A DNA stretch of 64,000 nucleotides from Aphidius gifuensis (Eukaryota > Arthropoda > Insecta > Hymenoptera > Braconidae), in the NCBI RefSeq assembly GCF_014905175.1, contig NC_057789.1, positions 12,700,876 through 12,764,875 of the forward strand, written 5' to 3'. A program made the translations under genes and the position numbers. How positions within the stretch are numbered: the first letter of the stretch is position 1; the number at the start of each line of letters is the position of its first letter. Shown here piece by piece: positions 1-10,544 of this stretch. Below the pieces are notes generated by a model. It saw only the letters and a program-made list of their open reading frames with translations. It was not told the DNA's origin and did no database searches.

Positions 1-540
1 ACCGCATACGATATTCATAAATTTTAGAAATTCAATTATAACCATGTCATTAGTTTCAGAAATTAAACAATAGCCGCATGCGGTGTATTTACGTCGAGTG
101 TCAATCTAAAAGTAATATGGCTTCATACCGCATACGTACGGTAAGGTTCAATACCTACCGCATACGATATCAACTCTTACTAAACTTATATTTATAGTAT
201 ATATTCCGCATACAGTGATCGTTTTTCAGGTTTATTACTCATACTTACCGCATACGATACTAAGTTGACGTATATTATTGGTCACTAAGCACCAGATGCG
301 TTTCAATTAATACTGCATACAAGTTGGCAGGTTTACCAATCGACCTAATATCGAGATAACGTATTTAACCTAAAAATTTTTCCCTCTGCTTATACATGTT
401 ATCTCGATATCAAGTCAGGCCCGACGTCAATTCGACAGAGCATTTCTATACTAGGATAGATACAATAAAATATCTGCACAATAATATTTATTAACCTAAA
501 TAAATATGACAGACGTATGCGGTATCATAAATATTCCGTA
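1..540. repeat. Interspersed CCGCATACG motif field
   Basis: The motif (T)ACCGCATACG(ATA) recurs near positions 1, 68, 127, 157, 205, 247 and 311 with small changes, and in the opposite orientation near 512 (CGTATGCGGTATC). Spacing is irregular, about 30-70 bp, and the intervening sequence is not clearly conserved. It may be a decayed tandem array that starts left of the window. A 13-bp perfect inverted repeat (ATATCGAGATAAC at 348-360, complement at 398-410) lies inside it. No coding potential seen. Confidence 0.5.
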
Positions 541-969
541 GCTACATCTACCGTCGACATTGTTCATTAAATAACAAATAACATACTATTTGTTCAAATC
601 TTCTTTCACACTAATTAAACCCGTGTTTTGACACACATAATAATAATAATGCCCAACGCTGTGTTCTGATTGACACCAATTAATAACTTGAAAACGAAGA
701 GTCCTAGAGCTTAGCTCTAAAAACATTTTCGGTTTAAAATTTTATGCTCTATCTCACCGTATACACTGTGTGCACCATTTACGAAACACCGTGTATAAAC
801 AGCAGCAATCATAATAGAACAAATACATGGTGGTGGTAGTGGCGGCGATGATGCACCATCATGTGTTTGTGGTTAATTCGCTCATAAAAAAAATGTTGAA
901 AAAAACCGATCAATATTTGACATTAAATTTTTTTAACATCAAATAGTTCGTTTTGTTTTTTTTTTTTTT
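541..969. other. Gene-free AT-rich sequence
   Basis: I see no gene or recognisable element. It contains a short TAA run near 640 and a poly-T run at its right edge that leads into the next repeat. Confidence 0.5.
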
Positions 970-1925
970 TTTTTACGGAGGCTAGGAGCCATAGGGTCAG
1001 CCGCTGCCTTGAATTCATCGGCAAAAAAAAAAACGCTCATACCTTACGAACTAAGTAACCGAGAGACTTCGTACCAGGCTCAAAAGAAGCGCATTAAAAA
1101 ACTCTATCGCCCGCGTAATAGGTTTTTTGCTCTATTGATAATAGTTTTTAATCGAAAAACTAAAGTGTAAATTTTGAAAAAAATTTTTTTCTTACTTAAA
1201 AATTTGTGGTGTATAAACTTTCCATCAAAGAGTATTTATCACCGAAGATTTTTTGTTCGTGAATCTTTTCTGTTTCATATTTCATCATTCTAAAATTATT
1301 ATTTATGTAACTTAAAATAGTACATACGTTTTCATGTGAAAATTTTACAAGTTATAAAAACGGCGCAATAAATAACTTATCTCGAAATCAAAAGAAAGAC
1401 TTCGTATAAGAGTTATATTATGCGTCTCAAAAAACTCTATCGCCCACATGATGGGTTTTTTCCACTATCTATAGTTTTTAAAAAAAAAAACTTTCAAAAT
1501 TTGAAAAAAAATTCGGATATCTAATTTTTTTGCTCGAAAACTGTTATTGAGAGAAAAAAAAACCGTAATGCCATCACTAAATTTTTTTTAGGCGCATAAT
1601 TTGTGCCTAATACGAACTCCCTATCTTGATTATAACAAAAGTTATGGCTCGCCGAAAAAAAAATAAAAAAAACGGACCAAAAAATGTCATCATAGAGTTA
1701 AAATAAAATGTTTATAAGGCTCAAAAAAAAGCTTCGAAAAACTCTATTGCCTTTCTTTTAAATATGAATAATGTTTTCGTTAAATAACGGTTAAAATATG
1801 TCTAAGCAATAAAAATAACAATGGCCCTAGCCGGAGTATTGAAAATTTCTAATTTTCAACGGGTAACGCTGGCCACATGCCCCAACAAATGTTACCAGGT
1901 CTTTTGTTTTTATTCAAATATTGAA
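970..1925 (+). repeat. Dispersed repeat R1, long copy
   Basis: The left end (TTTTTACGGAGGCTAGGAGC onward) and the right end (ATGGCCCTAGCCGGAGTATT through GTTACCAGGTCT) are both found again, in the same order, at 25377-25665 with a much shorter middle. The left block continues with a conserved A-run and ACGCTCATA.CTTACGAAC. Inside this copy a motif beginning CAAAAAACTCTATCGCCC occurs near 1093 and 1426 and, decayed, near 1733. Conserved ends with a variable centre suggest a non-autonomous mobile element; the family is unknown to me. The right block can fold through GGTAACG and CGTTACC. Confidence 0.6.
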
Positions 1926-2004
1926 GAGATAGCTACTAAATTAAAATCAAATTTATTTCCATTATAATTTGTATTAATTTTATTTATATTTTTCAAGATG
2001 TAAC

Positions 2005-2172
2005 ATGTCAGATTACGAGGCTGAAATTGGCTCAATATTCAATAATATTGAACGCTTGAGTCATTTAAAGTTGATATATCCGGAAAATATTAAAAGATAT
2101 CATCCCGACAAAAATCCTGAAGATAAAAGAACAACTGAAAAAACTCAGTATTTCATGAATATATATACATAA
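2005..2172 (+). pseudogene. 55-codon ORF with a J-domain HPD-like segment
   Basis: An ATG-initiated frame of 55 codons. Residues about 29-50 read NIKRYHPDKNPEDKRTTEKT, which resembles the helix II-HPD loop-helix III part of a DnaJ J-domain; the HPD triad stimulates Hsp70 ATPase. The usual J-domain is about 70 residues and needs the helix I and helix II signature before the HPD. That part is only weakly recognisable here, and helix IV is missing. No DnaJ-like continuation is evident downstream, and the flanks are AT-rich non-coding sequence. I read it as a fragment or relic of a J-protein gene; a chance resemblance is possible because the evidence is one short motif. Confidence 0.35.
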
Positions 2173-3394
2173 AATAAAAAGTATACATAAAATAGCAATA
2201 GAAGTGTTTGGCTGACTAGTTGTTCAATAAATAAATATTTATATAAAATTATATTCTGTGTTAAGTTTTTTAATTAGAATTTCATTTACATAGAACCTTA
2301 ATATTATAACTAATCAATAAATTTAAAAATTTCTATCATAATTGTTAATGACTGAATGAACATAATCGTTCACTCGGAATGAGAGCGAAAAAGACAACTA
2401 GTCAAAAATATATTAATGCAACGAGAGATCTTTCAATTACTATTCATTAGAATTACTAAAGAAATTTCACTTCCATGTGCGTACAATAACACACATCTTT
2501 TTTTTTTTATCTTCTTTATGTTTTTCAAAAAAAGGAAAAGACAAACTTTAAATTAATTTTGTTGTTGATTTAAAAATTTCTAAATTTTTTTTTCTTCCAA
2601 AAAAATTGAAGTTTGTGTTATAACTTTACAAAAATTTTTATATCAATTAAGTATATAATATGAAAATGAATATATAAGTATAAAAGTTAACATGTTGGTA
2701 TACGTAAATATTAGGTCAAGTGTCAATGCCGTTGGAGGAACCGGTTCAGCGTTCCCCTTGGTCACGTACGCAGCTGCCGTGCATTAATTCTATTATTGTC
2801 GCGAGGGTGAAATCATCAATAGATGTTTTCGACCTTCAAGATCAACAAAGCAATACACTACAATTTAAGTTACTAAGAACTCAGATAGTTTGACGAGTGT
2901 AACCCATAAAAAAGTCGTAAAACTGAAATTCTAATGTTAGTTTGCCCAAAACTATATAGGACCCGGATATCATTTTGGATTTTCTTCAATTTACTTCATA
3001 GCTGTTCTAAGAATTTTATATATATATGTGTTGTCACGAGGATTTTTTGGTAATAAAAATCAATAGACTAGAATCTGAGATGGGGGTTGGAAGCCTATAT
3101 AACCTGGTACTTTTATGTTAATTAGTCATTCTTGGCCAGACCTCAGATCGCTGCCTTAACTTGTCACGAATCTTAATAATCACATTATATTAATTTCACT
3201 ATCTTCTACAGAAATCAAATAGTATTCTAAAATATAATAGTATCAGTCAATCGACTTGTTAGCTCACGCCAATCAATTTGTATCATCCGTATACCAACAA
3301 CGTAAGAATAATTTACTATTAATAATCTTCATCTTTTCTAAATATCTCGATTAATGTAAGATCATATATTGAATGATCATAATAATAATTTCAA
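2173..3394. other. Gene-free AT-rich sequence
   Basis: No gene, RNA or clear repeat recognised. Low-complexity A/T runs dominate to about 2650. A slightly more GC-rich patch at 2710-3180 has no supportable reading frame. Confidence 0.5.
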
Positions 3395-3625
3395 TCGCCC
3401 ACAATGATGACAATACCAGTTGTATTTCTTCTTCACCTTTTTCTTATCTGGTTTTGCTGAGACAACTTTACCAGCTTCTGATGTAGCTTGTAGTTATTTA
3501 GCCAAAGCTGGTACCATCTCCGGTTTTGCTGAGCCAATCTTAACAACTTCAGGTGTCAGGTAGTTCAACGTTTGCTCCCTATTAATGAATTTGGAATCAA
3601 TGCTTGAAGCCTTGAACAGCTGATT
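3395..3625 (-). pseudogene. Possible Copia-type Gag C-terminal relic
   Basis: Read on the minus strand, a Lys-rich stretch (PDKKKVKKKYNWYCHHCGR) ends in C-x2-C-G, the beginning of a CCHC zinc knuckle as in Copia-type Gag. The frame is then lost, and an in-frame stop lies upstream. Two similar blocks, both containing GGTTTTGCTGAG on the plus strand (near 3450 and 3520), look like a short internal duplication. This is a faint relic. It could also be a piece of an unrelated zinc-binding protein. Confidence 0.22.
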
Positions 3626-3882
3626 ATAAATTGTTATAAATATAATAACTGTCAACCGACAATAACATTCAACAAATTAACAATTATTAATACAGAAAAG
3701 TCAAAACAATATATGGAAAAATAAAGATCAACAAATCCAGGTAATTAAAATATTATTTTTCAGTATATTGAATCTAGAATACAATATTATATTCTCGTGT
3801 TTTGAAAATGTTGAATATCTTTCTATTTACTTATTTTCATATTTATTATTGATTAGATATAATTAAAACTTTTGACTATAAA

Positions 3883-5711
3883 ATGAATCGTGGTGGAAGA
3901 CCAACTCATGAAATCTGGAAAAAAGGAAATTTTCGTCAAGTTCGAGATGAAAATAAGCGAATTACTGGTGCACGATGTTTATCATGTAACCAAGTACTTA
4001 TAAATACTGCTAAACAACGTTTGATGCAACACAGGTGAGTTGAATCAAGTATTTGTTATCAACAAATATAGTATTTCAATTAATATATACAATTTGAAAA
4101 ACTTACAGAGAAAAATGTATCAGAAGTTTAGGACTTTCTGTCAATGACGATTTATCAATTATTGATTCGATTGACATACCATTAGATAGTAGTAGCTTGG
4201 ATAGTTCATCATCTTATCCAACTCTATCTGATATTATTATAACAGAACCAGCTGCTGTAGCTGATAGTGCTAGTGGTATGTCTGTTTTAGAGATCAGACC
4301 AAATGCATTGCTTATTAATTCAGAAGCTGGAACACCTGTTAATAATACTAAGTCAATAGATAAAATTAAAATAAAAGGAAGAAAGAGAAATATGGATGAA
4401 TATTTTGGTCTCATTACACCTGAAGAGAAGCATCGTACTGATAAATTACTAGCCAAACTGATTTATGGTTGTAATCTGTCGGTTGATATTGTGTTATCAG
4501 AACATTTTATCAATTATTCTAAATCTTTACGTCCTGGCTATGATCCACCAACTTTAGAAAAGTTGTCTTCTGATTTATTATTTGATCTTCATGAACACGT
4601 TGAAGAGATAACAAAGTCTTCAAGTAGAGATGGAATATTACTTTTAAAAAAAACAGCTCAAGAACAAGATACAATTAATTTACTGTCTTTCATACGTACT
4701 GAAAAAGAGAACATGTTGTATTTGAAAAATTGGAGTGTTAAAAGTGAGTTATTTGATTTAACACAAACAGTCGTTGATATAATTAAATTATCAATGGATA
4801 AATTTAAAATAAAAATTTATGCAGTTATAGTCAATGATAATGTTGAGTCAATTAATTTATACGAACTGGAAAACATCTGGTTCTTTCAATGTAATCATGT
4901 AATTTCTCTTGCAATGCAAGATCGACTTGTTGACAAAGAATTAATACAACAAGTACATTTATTGTTGAGTAAATTTTCAAGTAAAAAAATACAACAAACA
5001 TTGAAAGAAAATGGTGGAACTGATATTGATTTAAATGATAATTCATCATATCAAATATTTTCATTAATTTTGACTTGCAATAATAATTTAAAAGCCATAA
5101 CAGACATTGCAATGAAAAGATTGATAAAACTGGATAATGAAACCGAAGAATTATTAATGACTGATGTATTTGAAGAAAAAATAAAATATATACATGATTT
5201 GATACAACCCCTTTTATCAATTGTACAAAAATGTGATAAGTCAGATACTTCAATGGCTGACATTGTTGAAGAATGGTTGAAGTTGGAATCCAGTGATCAA
5301 TATGATTTAATTAGATACCAAATTGAAAAAATTTTGTCACCTGTTGCCCTGATAACCAACTTGCTTCATCCTACTTACAGAGGTCAAAGATTCATCAAAA
5401 ACCAAAATCGTATGAACGACATCATGGTTTTATTAATTGACCTTATTGGTCAAAAGGGAATTGAGGAACTTTGGATGTATATGGAACCTTCAAAAATTTT
5501 TTTAAAACTCAACACAAGTCACACGTGTTCGTGGCTATCTTTAGGAATGCAGCTACTTTTATTTATCCTACAATATCTAATTTTGCAAAAAAAGTACTAC
5601 GTCTTCCTGCTGTTATTCCATCACTTGGTCATGTAAAATTAATATTGATCAGCTGACACCAAATAGAATTGAAAAACGTACTGAAATTTATTATAATTTA
5701 AAACTCAAATA
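3883..5711 (+). pseudogene. hAT-family transposase, BED finger, inactivated
   Basis: Two exons are visible. Exon 1 is 3883-4034, followed by a GTGAGT donor. Exon 2 starts at 4109 after a TTACAG acceptor; the join is in frame and completes a C-x2-C...H-x4-C BED-type finger split by the intron. The 4197-5636 frame then carries hAT landmarks: the NLLHPTYRGQRF block and, in shifted frames, a C-terminal dimerisation segment (NFAKKVLRLPA near 5580; LTPNRIEKRTEIYYNL near 5655). At least two frameshifts, near 5500 and 5630, break the C-terminus. The first catalytic Asp (normally in DGW) is replaced in the LKNWS context, and the second site reads VNDNVES. The ER glutamate block after the LPA motif is missing. 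It is related to the minus-strand gene at 6332-8359. No terminal inverted repeats were found. Confidence 0.85.
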
Positions 5712-6331
5712 AATCGAGACTGATTTATATATAAGTACTAATAATATTAAGTACAACTAAAAATAAAGTAATATTTATTTTGTTTTTTAATAATATAAAA
5801 CAATTATATTATGTATATTTTTAAAGTAAAAAAAAAAAAGGTGTGTTTAAACAAGAGTTGAACTCTATGTGCAACAAAATGCAAGTGACATTTACATTAA
5901 ATTAATATGTGTTGATGTTACTTATTAAATGTTCAAAGATTTTAAAGATTTAATAAATGAAAATTTAATGTAGAATAAGTTCATTGAACTAATACTTGTA
6001 TTGTATTATTTTTTATTGTTAAACAAATAAAAATTCTCAGGTGTTCATTTTGAATTGTTTTTTAAACCATGTTTTTTTAAAAATTTTTTTATTATAAAAA
6101 TTTTTAGTAATTTTTTCAGCTTTATTTACAAATATAGGTATGATATTTAGCCACGAGTATTTTTTTTTTCTATTTGTTTTAATTGAAAATGAGCAGTAAG
6201 TATATATGTATATAAAAATTCTATATAAAGATATTATTTTTTAATAGAAAAAAAACAAAAAATTTATTAAATAATTTATTGAATATTAAAACAATTGTAT
6301 CATTAGTGCCTTGGTTTTTAACAATCAGTAT
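5712..6331. other. AT-rich spacer between two hAT genes
   Basis: No reading frame or structured element seen. Several A/T runs and possible AATAAA-type poly(A) signals lie here, suiting convergent 3' ends of the flanking hAT genes. I did not find a hAT terminal inverted repeat. Confidence 0.5.
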
Positions 6332-8359
6332 TCAATCTTCTAGAAAATTATGATATTCTTCGAATGTTTCATTCATTTTCAAAGAAAAATAAACGTCCAC
6401 TAGCTTCATTGAACGATCCACACTCGGTCGATTTCTTATATCTGAATGAATATATGCCCAAGAAGAAAATAGTCTTTCCATTTGAGCAGAAGAAGCAGGT
6501 ATTTTGTGGAGTTTTCGTGCTAAATCAGCAAGTTTAGGATGAGAAGGACAAGCAGCAGTCCAAAATGCTACTGCCGATTCAAACGTTTTCAATTTATCAA
6601 AAATCTTGAGATTGTCAAGATAATTATTTATGCCAAGATTATTTAATATGACTTGTAGTTCATCCAGTCTATATTGAATTTTTTCTTTGAGTAATTCTAA
6701 TTCATTTATTTCTTCTCTATTTGTTTTAACCAGCATCTGTAAAAAGTGTAAATTATCATTATAATATTAAATTAAATACTATTGAAATTATTTTTTTTTC
6801 CCTATAAAATTAAAATTTACAACTAAAACTTACTACTTTGGACAAAAGGTGAATAGTTTCTTTGTAAAATTGAACAGCTTTACTTTTTGATCCTGAACTA
6901 TCACTGTCTAGACCTTTTTTTAACTCAAGTTTAATATTTGATAAATCTGTACAAGTTGATGGCTGGATATCCTGAGCTGTAAAAAAATTATAAGAGATAT
7001 TATTAATATAGATTTGTTAAACATGAATTTATTTGCCAAACATACCTAATTTTAACAGAATATTAATTGAGCCATTATTGTTGGAATCGTCTGCAGTCAA
7101 TTGAATTTCTATAAATTCTATTGCTTTTTTAAGTTGATCACTTTTAAATTGTCTGCCTCGATATTTAGGGTGTAAAAGATTAGCAGCAAGAAGTATAGGT
7201 GTAATCACTTTGTCCAATCTTTTACCAAGTATTTCTTCATAGTTGTTGTTGTTGGTTGGTATTACAATTTTAAGCCAAGCTTCACAAGCATCTACAATAC
7301 TTGCTTTTGATTGCTGACAAACATTAATTAATTCACATATTGGATCATATATCAGTATAAAATCTAAAATTTCAGTTTCTAATGATGGACTTTGAATTAA
7401 TTTTGTTGACTCAGGATCAAGCACAACTAGCTTTTCCTCAACTAATTGAAGCATAACTGGTAAATTTTTTAAAAGACTTTTGAATGAATCGCGATAGCTA
7501 CACCATCTTGTCTCACAACCCAAAATTACTCTACTACCTCCTCTTTTTTTCAACTCATTTTCTGGACCAGCATTTCTGAATGAACGTAAGAGTTTATTAA
7601 TTTTTGTTGCATAGTCTTTTGGAACCAACGATTTGGCTAAAAGATTTCCACTGTGACTACTGCAACCAGTATGCCAAATATCTATTTTTTTCCCCATCAA
7701 TATCATTGGTGAGGCATTATCAGACACAACAGCATATACATGGATGTTGAATTTTTCTTTAGCAATAATTATAGCTTCGTCTACTATTTTTTTAAATTGA
7801 TTTGCAGTTTCACTGATTCCTGTCATGTCCCAGGAGTGTAAAAATAAACTTTTACCTCCTGCAGTATGTAAAGTACAAACAACATTTTGTTTGTTAGCTG
7901 ATGAGTTTTTCCAGCCATCAATTAATAATACTGCCTCAGTATTACCAAGTGAAACTTTTTCAGCTACGACTTCATTATAAATTTGGTCTAAAATTGTTGT
8001 TGACAGTGTTTTTCTTGTTGGTGGAGAATAAACTTCTGGTGGAATTAAAGAAGCCACAAAATTTTTAAAATATTTCGATTCAACAACATTAAATGGAATG
8101 TTACAACCAAAAAAAAAATAACCAAGTGCTTTATCAATGTCTTTAAGTTTTTCTGGACTTAGTTTTATTATTTTTTTTGAAGAATCTTTCAGCTGTTAAC
8201 AAAAAAAAAATATTTTAATTATAAGTTAGATAAAAGTTCATTAAACGAGTTAATTAAATAATTTAAACAAAACTAATCAACAAATTAACCTCAATGTAAG
8301 CAAATAAAATGTCAATTTAAACAATCACTTACATGACTCTTTGTTCTTTTAGAACTCAT
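6332..8359 (-). CDS. hAT-family transposase-like protein, 4 exons, no BED finger
   Basis: The gene reads as complement(join(6332-6736, 6834-6976, 7046-8192, 8333-8359)), 573 codons plus stop, with every join in phase. Donors are GTAAGT, GTATGT and GTAAGT; acceptors are AACAG, TACAG and TACAG. Landmarks in order: the FFFGCNIPF block near residue 37, DGWKN with the first catalytic Asp near 100, SDNAS with the second, the CSSH C-x2-H pair, TRW, LHPKYRGRQF, then ASSAQMERLFSSWAYIHS with the conserved ER glutamate. All three acidic positions are present and no stop interrupts the frame. hAT transposases cut and paste DNA as oligomers in the nucleus. The usual N-terminal BED DNA-binding finger is missing: the 9-codon first exon leads straight to the catalytic region. 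Either a BED exon was lost or unseen, or the copy is domesticated. The tiny first exon is the least certain part. Confidence 0.85.
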
Positions 8360-8544
8360 TATTATACTTGTAGACACAATAATTTTTTTATAATTTTCTG
8401 ATTTATTTATTTTCGTTTATTATTTTTATTTATTTAATATTTATTGAGTTTTTCAAGCCACAAATTATTTGTTTGTTGACAAATTTCGAGTAATGACAGC
8501 TGATTGTCGAGCTGACAGTCGGTAAAAATGTTTAAAATGGCGTC

Positions 8545-8592
8545 CGAGGTATCTTACCGTTTCTTACAGTATCTTACGGTATCTTACTGTAA
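8545..8592 (+). repeat. GTATCTTAC short tandem repeat
   Basis: About four units related to GTATCTTACxGT follow one another here. It sits between the first exon of the minus-strand hAT gene and a possible hAT terminal sequence at 8620-8633. Confidence 0.6.
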
Positions 8593-8617
8593 GTGTATGA
8601 AACCCCAAAAATCGACC

Positions 8618-8633
8618 ATTTACCCATCACTGG
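8618..8633 (-). other. Possible single hAT terminal inverted repeat
   Basis: Read on the minus strand this is CAGTGATGGGTAAATG, which resembles hAT termini of the CAGTG type. It lies upstream of the minus-strand hAT gene, where a 5' terminus would be expected. I found no matching complementary terminus below 6332, so the assignment is one-sided and weak. Confidence 0.25.
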
Positions 8634-8959
8634 GTTCCACTAAGGAGGTGCTTGATCTAAAATTTGTCCAGAAAGAGCCAAAACCTTTTATGAATTTCAT
8701 GAAGATTTCCCTAGCCAATTTGTCCATGATAATCTCTGTTGACTTGCTCAAGGGAGCCAACCATGCATCTTGAGTCTTAGTCGGTAATTTGACCTTAGGA
8801 AAAGTAACTGGTGATTGAGTTCCACTCGTTAAACTACCCACAGAACCACCTCCAGCGAGTAGTCTCTCTTGGAGTAGTGGCCTTTGGACTGTCCAATCTT
8901 AGGAGTTCCACCCATGGTATCTTTTCTGAAAGTAACACACCGAAACCAGACTTCAAGAT
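8620..8959 (-). pseudogene. Broken ORF ending at an assembly gap, possibly Gag-like
   Basis: A 73-codon minus-strand frame (8620-8841) contains FPKVKLPTKTQDAWLAPLSK, loosely like the LP-x-L-x-L-P...W-L-x-F region of BEL/Pao Gag. The sequence upstream (8842-8959) is better GC-balanced and appears to continue in a shifted frame until it runs into the N gap. Too little is present to name a family. A degraded retroelement Gag is one option, a host-gene fragment another. Confidence 0.3.
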
Positions 8960-9059
8960 NNNNNNNNNNNNNNNNNNNNNNNNNNNNNNNNNNNNNNNNN
9001 NNNNNNNNNNNNNNNNNNNNNNNNNNNNNNNNNNNNNNNNNNNNNNNNNNNNNNNNNNN
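8960..9059. other. Assembly gap (100 N)
   Basis: Exactly 100 N. A round number normally marks a gap of unknown size, so distances across this point are unreliable. Confidence 0.98.
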
Positions 9060-9325
9060 ATTGAACTTAACACCTTAAATTAATTAACAAAATAGATACC
9101 TTATAATATTCCGTAGGTATCTGTTTGAGAATATTTAAAATAAAATTCGATAATGAAATATTATCAACAACCAACAAACTAAAATTTCGACAATAATAAT
9201 GCTATGGTGCCGGCTATGACAACCATGAGACCAATACTATGAAGCAATATTTTCATTTTTCAGTTTTGCGCATGCCTATTTTTATTTTCTCTCTCTCTCA
9301 AACTATACTATACTGTGTTGCATGC

Positions 9326-9403
9326 AACGTTTCATGTCGCGTTACCTATGCTATATGTATATCGCAGTATACATATTGCATAGGTAACGCCACATGAAAC
9401 GTT
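9326..9403. repeat. 78-bp near-perfect palindrome
   Basis: The left arm starts AACGTTTCATGTCGCGTTAC and continues CTATGCTATATGTATA. The right arm is its complement with two mismatches over 36 bp. The loop is TCGCAG. It is the first hairpin of element P1. Confidence 0.85.
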
Positions 9404-9422
9404 ACTCGCAACGTTTATGAGT

Positions 9423-9470
9423 GTTGCCTATGCTATATGTATATCGCAGTATACATATAGCATAGGTAAC
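9423..9470. repeat. 48-bp palindrome, second hairpin of P1
   Basis: The arms are GTTGCCTATGCTATATGTAT(A) and its complement with one mismatch, with the same TCGCAG loop as the first hairpin. The two hairpins are direct copies of each other about 97 bp apart. Confidence 0.85.
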
Positions 9471-9587
9471 GCCACATGAAACGTTACATGCAACGTTTTC
9501 TATGGCGTTGCTACTTCCGTCCCCGATTTTTTGTGACGAATTTTTTTTTCATCTACCCTCCAAAAAGAAGTTTCACTTCAAAAAAAT

Positions 9588-9865
9588 TTAGATATCTACA
9601 TCATTTTACTTAGCTAGATTTTTTACTTAGCCGTAATTGTAGCCACACAATCAATATATACATTATTTTACTTAGCTGGATTTTTTCCTCAGCTTGAATT
9701 ATAGCCAAACAACTAATATCTACATCATTTTACTCAGCTACATATTTTACTTAGCTGTAATCGTAGCCACACAACCAATATCTACATTATTTTACTTAAC
9801 TAGATTTCCTACTTAGCTGAAATGGCAGCCACCCAATCAATATCTGCATTATTTTACTTTCTTAG
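9588..9865 (+). repeat. 62-bp tandem repeat, about 4.4 copies
   Basis: Each unit runs TATCTACATYATTTTACTTA, then GCTAGATTTT.TACTTAGCTG, then a variable AAT.GTAGCCACACAATCAA. Copies begin near 9592, 9654, 9717 and 9779, with a partial one at 9841. Divergence between units is moderate. Confidence 0.85.
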
Positions 9866-10544
9866 TCCCTCATTTTAAACATGGCAAAACTAGACAAAAC
9901 GAGTCAAAAAAAAAGATGACTACAAACGGTCATGATGGCCATAATCTGCAATAAGCCGCCACGGGGGGCACCATGGAGTACCACGGAACTGAATTCACCT
10001 ACGTCCGATAATGGGCCTCCAGTTCTTTTTTTTATCTGCAATTGGTTGATGCTAAATAATTTATGCCGCTTCATACCAATTGGGACTAGATATAAAAATT
10101 TTATGTAGCTGTTGATGTATTGACTAAAATTTAAGTAATTAACCCACTGGTACACCACCTGGTGGAAAGTGCTCAAGTGATGCTAAAGGAATGATAAATT
10201 AATCACAATCTTGGGTTCAAGAGATACTGGTTCACCACGTGGTGGACTGTTGTTTGTGTATAAATTCCAGACGATCTATTACCATTCAATGACACCTGTA
10301 ATCAATTATTACATAATATTTTAATGCATCATAACATTTTCGGAATATTTCGAGTTTTTTTTTTTTTTTCGAAAAGTTAATAAATACATGTAGAAAAATT
10401 TATGAAGCAAATAACTTGTCCATGACATTTTCACGTTTTTTAGTGACTTGAAATTTATTAATAATTAATAGGCATATTTTAAAAATAAACCGGCGTATCT
10501 TCAATATTAGAACTAATAAAACTTCGAATTTTCCCAAGAAATAA
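9866..10544. other. No gene recognised
   Basis: A 90-codon open frame on the minus strand (9904-10176) has no recognisable motif and I do not accept it. A related pair of short segments (ACACCACCTGGTGGA near 10152 and TTCACCACGTGGTGGA near 10231) may be a small duplicated palindrome. Confidence 0.4.

Larger units (their letters stand above)
9140..9575 (+). repeat. Palindromic element P1, copy 1
   Basis: This block recurs in inverted orientation at 20470-20885. Shared parts include ATAATGCTATGGTGCCGGCT near 9200, TGCGCATG, the AACTATACTATACTGTG segment, the hairpin region, and the right end with ACTTCCGTCCCCGATTTT and CCCTCCAAAAAGAAGTTT. The core holds two hairpins annotated separately. It encodes nothing visible. 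The pattern fits a non-autonomous fold-back or MITE-like element, but I cannot see terminal inverted repeats or target duplications. Confidence 0.65.
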
